Of a stretch of 64,000 bases of DNA, positions 56,811 to 64,000 are shown piece by piece. The stretch lies in assembly GCA_032622095.1 (NCBI GenBank), contig CP136067.1, positions 46,047,549-46,111,548 on the forward strand. The letters are read 5' to 3'. Below the pieces are notes generated by a model. It saw nothing but the letters and a program-made list of their open reading frames with translations, was not told the origin of the DNA and did no database searches. Made by a program: the position numbers and the translations under genes. The stretch's first letter is position 1. Each line of letters opens with the position of its first letter. The stretch comes from Siphonodentalium dalli. Taxonomy: Eukaryota; Mollusca; Scaphopoda; Gadilida; Siphonodentaliidae.

Positions 56811-57160
56811 TCAACGCACAATGTATCCACGATCTTATCTAGCATTTGCAGCGGCAAGTGAGCATCTAATCCACCTAGTCTATAAAATAGTCCTCTTCGT
56901 GAATATGGCTGCCAGTGTCCCTGCAACCAACATGGACACCATTCGCACAATCAACTACTATTGATAAGAATTACGAATAGGGTACCACGTCACTTGAATT
57001 TGTGTTCTTTCTATCAGTTGTCGTTTTTGCCATTTCCGTAGATACGATTACGGTTTCGAGAAGCCAATCATGGGCACGCGAGGGTTTCATGCAATCAGCG
57101 AGACTACACAGCATAAATGAGGACAAAATAATCACGGCAAACATAATTATACCACCTTAC

Positions 57161-57223
57161 CGCGAGCGGCAAGAAGTTTGAATGGCACTATGTTCTCAAA
57201 AAACGGACTCGTAGTCGTCAATT
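57161..57223 (-). CDS. Weak exon candidate, 63 nt
   Basis: On the minus strand 'ccttttcacag' precedes a 63-nt segment ending at CGCG|GTAAGG. One frame is open through both borders and reads LTTTSPFFENIVPFKLLAAR. The other two contain stops. It is short and unrecognised, and its phase does not fit the exon at 47514-47597 directly. Confidence 0.2.
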
Positions 57224-58100
57224 CTGTGAAAAGGTTTTGGACTGTCGGAAACTATTTATGACTATTAGCTCCGGTGTATTATCAGCTGCTGTCTCTTGGT
57301 AATATATGGGCGCATGGGGTTTTATTGATAGAAATTGGGATTTTTTGGACGCATTAAAAGTTGTAGTGCGACCCCGAGGCCGACTCCGGTAAAAGGTGTA
57401 CTTGGGAATTTCAATTTCGTTTATTGTCATTTACATTATTATTTCATGCAGCGGACGTCTCTCGCTAGTAGTAGTTGATTGTGCGAAAGATGTTCATTGA
57501 GGGTGGTATATCTTGGTTCAAACGAACTATATCTGTGTAAGTCCACATTAACTTGGTTGTCGATGACGCTATTTGCTTTTGATCCAAATCGCCACGGGAA
57601 TTTCGCTAAAAAGTGCAAATATAGTGCAAATCGATAAATTGGAAACCTATCGAGATCTAAGTACAGGTCTTACATATACACTAACTCCATAGGTTGGATG
57701 ATATTGACTTACCGCTATCGTATCTTATTTGACGGTTCTCCCGGTAAGGAAAGCCGTCGTGTCGTTAATGGATAAACCAGCCCCTTTCTATACAGATTTA
57801 CTTGAATCAATCACCGCCATGTTCTACTCGATTGTTTTATCAAAACAATAAAGGCGAGTATGTAGAATTATGCTGACTCCCGTAGAGACAGATTGATGAT
57901 TATTTTTGGTGCATTCATTACTGACAAGCACTGCTGCCTTTGATAACTGAATACTCCTTGATGGTAGTTAATCGATTACAATTTATCCATATGTTTTGTT
58001 TTTTGAACATATTTATTGTGAACCAAATATAGTAACACAGATAATATACAATTTATATAATCATAGTGGATGAGGGTGCACAGGGGATTGAAACACAAGG
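57224..58100. other. No recognised feature
   Basis: AT-rich low-copy sequence. The minus frame at 57218-57430 has no motif. Confidence 0.25.
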
Positions 58101-58110
58101 TATGTAACTT

Positions 58111-58160
58111 AGATTGATTGATTGATTGGGGGTTTGACGGCCATATCAAGACCAAGAACA
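58111..58160 (-). mobile_element. SINE 3' end fragment
   Basis: It reads 'gattgattgattgattgggg' then 'gtttgacggccatatca', the reverse complement of the tail of the SINE at 31964-32272 with a short internal deletion. The head is absent. Confidence 0.65.
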
Positions 58161-58214
58161 GAATCAGGTATCAAAATAGAACAGAATCAGGTATCAAAAT
58201 AGAACAGAATCAAA
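58155..58214. repeat. 23-bp tandem repeat
   Basis: Two complete copies and one partial copy of AGAACAGAATCAGGTATCAA plus AAT lie next to the SINE tail. Confidence 0.8.
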
Positions 58215-58254
58215 AACAGAGAGCGGATTAGACTAAAACAATGAGCGGTGTGAC

Positions 58255-58650
58255 TAAACACCGCCCGGACCAGCCTGGACCAGCACGGACCAGCCCGGAC
58301 CCCCCCCATATGGACTATATGAGTGATTTTAAGGGCAATATAAGTGCAGGGGTGTCATGGAAACCCACTCAGGGTCGCTATTAACCCTCAAAATGCCGGC
58401 ATCGGCGAAAATGTTCGCCGCGAAATGAAGCTGACAGCCCGGACCGCCCCTGCTGCGTCCAGGTGTGATTTAAGTATTCATATCTGTGAGAGGGTGTTAA
58501 TGAAACCCAAATACGCACGGAGAGTGGTCAAGGTCAAACGGAAGTGCCTCTTATTAACCCCTAAACTTCCCAGATTCAGCCAGAATTACAAAATTGCGCC
58601 CCCAATAAACAAACTCACAGCCCGGACCCCCTTAATGTCCTCGTACTTCT
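58255..58650 (+). repeat. GGACCAGCC cluster and about 210-bp degenerate duplication
   Basis: 'ggaccagcc' variants repeat four times at about 58265-58300. Two diverged units of roughly 210 bp then share 'gaaaccca', 'tattaacccc(t)aaa' and 'cacagcccggacc'. The 102-codon frame at 58344-58652 spans both units (with LTARTAP and LTARTPL at equivalent positions), so it is repeat-derived. Confidence 0.6.
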
Positions 58651-58654
58651 AATA

Positions 58655-59400
58655 ACTCCTTACATATGTGTTGTGGAACTACCCTCGACTACACTCACGA
58701 AAATACAAGGGCGAGTCGCTATGCACAAATACAAGCGCGAAAGAGAGGAATGTTTCCACTTGGAGTCAGGCATATAAATTCAAGAATTGACTAGTGTGCA
58801 AGCATACTATAAAATGTATAAAAGTTATACAGGATTACACAATAGATAGCAAATAAATAACACGAAATTACCAAGGCTGCACGTCGAAATATGTAAAGTA
58901 GTTTTCAACATAATATTTTGCATTGGTAAGATATTTATAATATTTGCTGAATCGCACATGACTCTTTATCAATGCGTCAAGCTGACGGTCGGCTGGGTGA
59001 GAGAGAAGAGTGTCAACTTTCACACAACCGACAGCCTCAATCCAGAAATACTGTTTGGTGCCGTTTAGTGTTAATCGTTTCTCATCAAGCATCAGGTCAA
59101 ATTTTTATAGTTCAAATATACCATGGCCTGTGATACAGGTTCTGAGACAAGAGTTATATCATGCAGATACGTCAAGTTGGATCGTTTGTGATACACAAGT
59201 GGCGTTGGTCTGGCTGTTTTCTATCTGAGTGTTGACATCAGCACACTTTTTTCTAGAAACGACATCATAGTGTGTGACTGACTGAATAGATGGTCGAGCA
59301 CCAGAATGTTCTGTGCATCGAAATATGATAACATATAACATAAACATAACATATAACATAATTGTTATCGGCAATAAGCCACCATTATCTTTGGCCGGCT
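58655..59400. other. No recognised feature apart from a short ATAACATA repeat
   Basis: A small 'ataacatataacataa' repeat occurs at 59326-59362. Short frames at 58868-59428 have no recognised motif. Confidence 0.3.
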
Positions 59401-59800
59401 TTAACCCTTTACCCAACAAACCGGCCAAAACCGGCCAAATAAAGCTTCAACAGCCTAAAATATCTTCGGTCTGTCTCAATAGAACCATACAAATATGGAT
59501 ATCATTGGAACCGGCTCCTTGGCCACATTGTGATAGTTACAGTTATGCCCTGTGCCAATGCATTCTCTTATATATGCGAGTCGACCATAGGTCGCCTCGC
59601 ATATATAAGAGAATGCATTGGCCTAAAAAAAAACTTTTTTTAACACTTTTTACTATTTTTTCTTACATTCTTTAACAATTTTATAATTTTTAATGAATTA
59701 AGCCAATGCATTCTCTTATATATGCGAGGCGACCTATGGTCGACTCGCATACATAAGAGAATGCATTGGCACAGGGCCCTTCTGTTGGGTAAAGGGTTAA
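59401..59800 (+). mobile_element. Family A piggyBac-like MITE, near-consensus
   Basis: TTAA at 59401-59404 and 59797-59800 with perfect CCCTTTACCCAACA and TGTTGGGTAAAGGG ends. Both hairpins are intact; the right one has one change (CATACATAAG). It lies exactly at the 3' edge of the readable LINE frame at 59801-60490. Confidence 0.92.
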
Positions 59801-60490
59801 CAGACGTGTGATTGGTATCTGATATCCCAAAGTTGTGCATCTAATCGCTCTTGAAACATGTTCTCAGCTTGAACTACAAACTCTGGCAAGTCATTCCACT
59901 GGTTGATGACACGTTTTGTAAAGAAATATAACCTAACGAATTTGTTACATCTATTAGCCTGGATCTTATATGTGTACCTTCTCGTCCTGAAATCAGTCTT
60001 TCTTTCAAACAACTACCAACATCGATATTATAAATTTATAATGTCCCCGAATAATTGTGTTCGTTTCTATTAGGTCTCCTCTCAATATATATGGTACTTA
60101 GTGACATAAGACTCAGTTTTTGATCCCTTTCGCCGTACCATGCATGGCTGGCATATTTTTGGAATGAGCTTTGTAGCTCTCCTTTGGACACCTTCCAGTG
60201 CTTTGGAATGTTTAATCAGTCGTGAATTTCGAATTAGCTTTCAGTTCTCTAAGACTCTAATGGTACAATAACATATTTCTCTTTATAAGTGACCGATCTT
60301 CTATTGGTAACGACAACGCTGTTCGACTTGGCAATGGCTTCGTTCACATCTTTATCAAGTTCCAACTGGTTATCTATAAAAATGCCGAGGTTCTTTTCTT
60401 GCTCTGATACTAAACTTTTCAGGAAGATCCGTGTGATGAATTTGTTTGAATTGAACGATAAATTTATCTCAGCCTTACACCGTTGAATTC
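59801..60490 (-). pseudogene. Non-LTR reverse transcriptase C-terminal remnant
   Basis: The minus strand encodes NLGIFIDNQLELDKDVNEAI and AKSNSVVVTNRRSVTY (about 60395-60285). After several disruptions it reads RGDLIET and finally FFTKRVINQWNDLPEFVV with ERLDAQLWDI to 59801. 'LG(I/V)xxD', 'RGD(M/L)IE' and 'FFxxRVxxxWNxLP' are standard landmarks of the C-terminal part of LINE reverse transcriptases such as CR1- or jockey-like elements. At least three frame changes or stops make it dead. Confidence 0.82.
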
Positions 60491-60494
60491 ATAG

Positions 60495-61600
60495 TCCCAT
60501 GTTGTTTGATTGAACCTTGTTTCAACAATCATTTATGAGAGAGCCAGTCACTGGTCCGGTCTTGATCGGTTTGATATATTTCAAAAGTCCGACAATACTT
60601 AGAAGTGTCTTATCAATGACAAATAGAGAATGTCTTCGGACTGAAGACTGGTACACAGTTGAAACGGTGACCCGTTTTTTCCACTGCATGTAGCAGTCTC
60701 CCGGTACCTCCAGATAGTGAGACAGGCATGAACACTACAGGATTCAACATTCAGCAATTCAAAGAGACAGGAGACAACAGAAACATCATACGTAAAAAAA
60801 AACATAAAACAGTACTTCAAACATCAGATGAAAAATACAACAGATAACAAAAATTGATCTGAAATGCTATGGAGAGGCGTGACGAGCCGATTGATTGAGC
60901 CGGGTTAACTCAACCACCCGTCTTGAAGAGATGTATGACCAAAGTGGACCATGACCTGAGCCGTACCAGCTCTAGTACCACATGGACGCCCACTCTACAC
61001 CTCACGGGATTCACCCCACGGCAAACATGGTTCCACATTAGGGGATTCTTACCCCTCACAGTGGGACGGTAGGCCTATTATACTCCGGGTCCACACGATG
61101 GTTAACTTAGCTTAGTTGATCTCCCTATTCATAAGCAGGGATAGTAAGTTCAATTAACTATCCAGGCAAACAATTCCACCCTGTTAAATATTCCACTTGA
61201 CACCACCCACAATGCGGTTGAGTTTTACAACTGATCGTTCATTATTGATAGATACATATTTGATGCAAATTACATTGTATTTCAATTGGACCTTTATACG
61301 CTAGAAAATATTGCAGCCACGAATAACCAGAAGCTACAAAAACAAATTTATTTGCAAGACATTTACACTTATGCAGGATTGTGGTAACGGAAATATGTAA
61401 TGACAATGCATAACTTTTGAAATGATCCTTAAGTAAGTAAAAGTGAGGCATTACTCCATATAACCCATAGTTTCTAATTTGGGCAGCCATATGAGTATGA
61501 GTCTGCAACAATTTCCATCGTATGTTATATTAATGAATGCATAGAGAAAATATCAGATTATCGTTATGTATGCAACACAACTGAAATGAATGATTATGCT
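60495..61600. other. No recognised feature
   Basis: Low-copy sequence, GC-richer at 60880-61110. It may include more of the LINE at 59801-60490 on its left side, but I cannot read it. Confidence 0.25.
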
Positions 61601-61603
61601 GAT

Positions 61604-61886
61604 CTATTACTTTTGAAAGTAAACAAAATGTGTTACTTCTGAAAGTAATGATAATGTGTTACCTTTGAAAGTAATGGTAATGTGTTACTTTTGAAATTAA
61701 TGATAATTTGTTACTTTTGAATGTAATGACAATGTGTTACTTTTGAAAGTAACGACAAGGTGTTACTGTTGAAAGTAATGATAATGTGTAACTTTTGAAA
61801 GCAATGATAATTTGTTACTTTTGAAATTAATGATAATGTGTTACTTTTGAAATTAATGATTTTCTAATTTTGAAGGCAATACTAAT
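61604..61886. repeat. 26-bp minisatellite of TTACTTTTGAAAGTAA palindromes
   Basis: About eleven units of roughly 26 bp follow one another, each containing TTACTTTTGAAAGTAA or a variant, then 'tgataatgtg'. Every unit therefore contains a 16-bp near palindrome. Units differ by scattered substitutions, so the array is not very recent. Confidence 0.88.
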
Positions 61887-61889
61887 GGT

Positions 61890-62690
61890 AATTAAAATGA
61901 TACAACTGGTAAATGATTGCAAGGGACCGATCCCTACTCTTATATATGTACGTTTTCAATATGACATGCGTCAGTTTCACGCTTGTACGTCATCAGCGAA
62001 TTTACATGACATGTGTTTAAAATATGCATGCATATCCCACGGCTCCATCAATCAGTTTGTCGTTGGAGGTTGCGACCACAGGTATACATTTATCAATGAA
62101 CTACGCCCTTAGATAACATAACCTCTATGAATAAATGATTATACGGTTACCGGACCATCCGTTAAGTGCTTACGACAAGTGCAAACTGAATCTGGCCAGT
62201 GCACACACATCTCAATTGAGCAACAATACTATATAACGTAAATGAAACCGCCACGTCGATATAAAGCCCTTAGAAGTTCGGCGGGACGTAACATCATTAT
62301 TGTCTGTGATTACATTGATATCCAATACCACAACCGCGATGCCCACCGAGTGATACCTGTATATGAAACCTATAGTTTACACAGCGTCATCTATACTCAA
62401 GGGAGATGTTATGGTTTGAGCAGCGTCGTTGCAGGCCATATATTGCGATGTCTTTTATATAGGCTGAAGAAAGACAGCGATGATCATTAATTTTATAGAA
62501 GGTGTATTCAGGGTTCCTGACCTTTAGTCACAACACTAGTACATTTTTTGCTTTGGTACCTAGATATATATAATGCTACTGTTAAATGTATTCTGTAATG
62601 ATGATATATGTGTATATTGAGAATAAAATATCCTATCATGTCCTATTCTATCCTTTAACGATGAAGGAAAGACGGTTGGCATCACAACCA
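61890..62690. other. No recognised feature
   Basis: Two short plus frames (61870-62112 and 62242-62490) are not recognised; the first begins inside the minisatellite. Confidence 0.25.
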
Positions 62691-62695
62691 GCATA

Positions 62696-63287
62696 TGCGG
62701 GCCGCGCTGGACCGAAATTTACTTTTGCCAATAATTTTCCAAACGAAATTTTTGTTTTTCCAAATTCTTTTAGAATTTACCAAAATGCTATCCCTGTTAA
62801 TTTTCTGCAACCTTGAGTCTTATGTTTCGACACTCGCAGTTTGAACGACTTTTGATATCGATAGGAAAACAGTTAAACTCCCATCTCTATTATGGTTTAT
62901 CATACAACAATAAACCAATCACCGAACAATAACATGATAGAATGGTTCCTTCATCAGTAGGGCACATCACTAGAGGATTAGCTATGTAAACACCACCACC
63001 ATCATACTAAAATACGGGTAATCCCTCCACCCATCGATACTAATGCTATCAGATTAACTACATCTTAATAGAGATGTTAACTGTTCCTAAACTATATAAT
63101 ACACCACTATTATAACTATATCGTAAGAGTTTCCTGAAATGAATGGAATGGATTGACCAATATGTTTTCAACTTTCTTGAGGAATTAAAAAGTGACTTGC
63201 CGAAAACTTTCGCCAAATGAAAATATGTTTGGCCAAATGTGAATTATTTTTGCCATTGTCAAATATGACAAGTGGCAGCGCGAACAT
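62696..63287. mobile_element. Diverged copy of the hAT-like element at 6651
   Basis: It follows 6651-7240 along its whole length: 'gccgcgctggaccgaaat' at the left, 'gaggattagctatgtaaac' and 'tactaatgctatcagatta' in the middle, and 'ttgccattgtc' and 'agtggcagcgcgaac' at the right. Both termini are mutated (GCGGG for CAGGG; CATG for CCTG), and no target duplication is recognisable, so it is an older insertion. Confidence 0.78.
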
Positions 63288-63289
63288 GT

Positions 63290-63750
63290 GACATGCCACT
63301 GAACGTAGAAGCCAACGATGTAAGCAACTGACAAACTTGCTACGCGATTCAATTCAACATCACTCTACGCCGAACACCAATCCAATGTTATCGCGTAATT
63401 GACTCAGTTTGGTCATCGCTGAGAGGCTTATGAATACCAAATACGTTATTCCCCTTTCCAAATGAACTACCGGGGGTACCCTTCGTTTCAAAATTAGTCA
63501 CCAGTTTGTTTTATGTAGATGCCACCGCTACACATAAGCAATAGACATACTTGCGCAAGTTTCCATTTTATTTGCGTCCAACATCATTCCATGGTTATCG
63601 CAACTAAACCCAATTGCATCACCATGCATATGGAGACTAATGAAGACATGATGCTTTATACCCCGTGCAACTGAACTACCCTTTAATTTTCGTTTCTATC
63701 TTAGTAACTGGTTTCCACGCAACGTAGACTGTGATACGTAGAAGCAACCG
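63290..63750 (+). repeat. Dispersed repeat X, copy c, in two tandem parts
   Basis: 'ccactgaacgtagaag', 'taagcaactgacaaacttgc' and 'aatccaatgttatcgcg' recur about 240 bp later as 'ccaccgctacacataagcaa', 'agacatacttgcgcaag' and 'attccatggttatcgc'. The first part also matches 15830-15900. Confidence 0.55.
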
Positions 63751-63754
63751 AAAC

Positions 63755-64000
63755 ATAACCCTTTACCCAACAGAAGGGCCCTGTGCCAATGCATTCTCTT
63801 ATATATGCGAGTCGACCATAGGTCGCCTCGCATATATAAGAGAATGCATTGGCTTAATACATTAAAAATCATAAAATTGTTAAAGAATGTAAGAAAAAAT
63901 GGTAAAAAGTGTTTAAAAAAGATTTTTTTTAGGCCAATGCATTCTCTTATATATGCGAGGCGACCTATGGTCGACTCGCATATATAAGAGAATGCATTGG
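63755..64000 (-). mobile_element. Family A piggyBac-like MITE, cut by window end
   Basis: The left end reads CCCTTTACCCAACAGAAGGG after ATAA, so the TTAA has one change. Both palindromes and the spacer are present in reverse orientation. The unique arm and the other terminus lie beyond position 64000. Confidence 0.85.

Noticed and set aside
56623-56964. 113-codon plus-strand frame
   Set aside because: It begins within dispersed repeat P, whose other copy does not keep the frame open.
58344-58652. 102-codon frame rich in basic residues
   Set aside because: It spans two units of a degenerate duplication and its repeated LTART phrase follows the DNA repeat.

Overview
This window looks like repeat-dense intergenic or intronic DNA from an animal nuclear genome, most likely a mollusc or another lophotrochozoan. 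It is AT-rich and shows no operons, ribosome binding sites or long reading frames. It holds a tRNA-derived SINE with an AATC-type tail, several decayed non-LTR retrotransposon pieces, and a dispersed repeat containing 'cataactctgg' and 'cggacggacagac' phrases of a kind I associate with bivalve and gastropod genomes. The taxonomic call is an inference from repeats. No complete protein-coding gene is visible. Most short reading frames are translations of palindromes or tandem repeats.

The dominant structure is a double-hairpin module: two 67-bp near-perfect palindromes, each the reverse complement of the other, usually separated by 70-120 bp of T-rich DNA (longer in one family). I count about 31 hairpins. 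They sit inside short non-autonomous DNA transposons of at least three families with different ends. Family A has TTAA target duplications and CCCTTTACCCAACA ends (about 1.5, 4.8, 27.7, 36.1, 49.4, 59.4 and 63.8 kb, plus a partial copy at 11.7 kb). Family B has TTAA duplications and CCCTTTCATGAC-like ends (7.3, 15.4, 32.4, 50.2 and 55.8 kb). Family D has TA duplications and TGTGACCCGCCATATC ends (0, 0.7, 46.3 and 54.5 kb). A fourth TTAA family, C, lacks the module but has its own internal hairpin (7.8, 12.9, 23.8, 44.0 and 56.0 kb). The TTAA families have the end structure of piggyBac-type MITEs.

Other mobile elements fill much of the rest. There are two hAT-like elements with 8-bp target duplications (6651-7240, perfect; 51522-52266, 7 of 8). 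There are three foldback elements whose inverted repeats are built from short subrepeats (26215-26629, 35546-36026, 52321-53279). Several simple foldbacks, two related MITEs (6.1 and 21.3 kb), LINE fragments (9.1-9.6, 33.4-34.6, 39.0-39.9 and 59.8-60.5 kb) and a SINE (31964-32272) complete the set. Minisatellites include a 39-bp array carrying a TGACGTCA palindrome in most units, a 96-bp array, and a 26-bp array of TTACTTTTGAAAGTAA palindromes. Insertion history can be read in places: one foldback and one family-A MITE interrupt a sequence whose uninterrupted paralogue lies at 30.6 kb.

The only hints of host genes are short. Two minus-strand exon candidates with good splice signals and compatible phase lie at 47514-47597 (starting with ATG) and 17485-17548. 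A CxxC/CxxC zinc-binding domain fragment with one in-frame stop lies at 38.7-39.0 kb. A few other coding-like stretches have no recognised function. If the two exon candidates belong together, the window would be mainly a roughly 30-kb intron of a minus-strand gene; this is untested.
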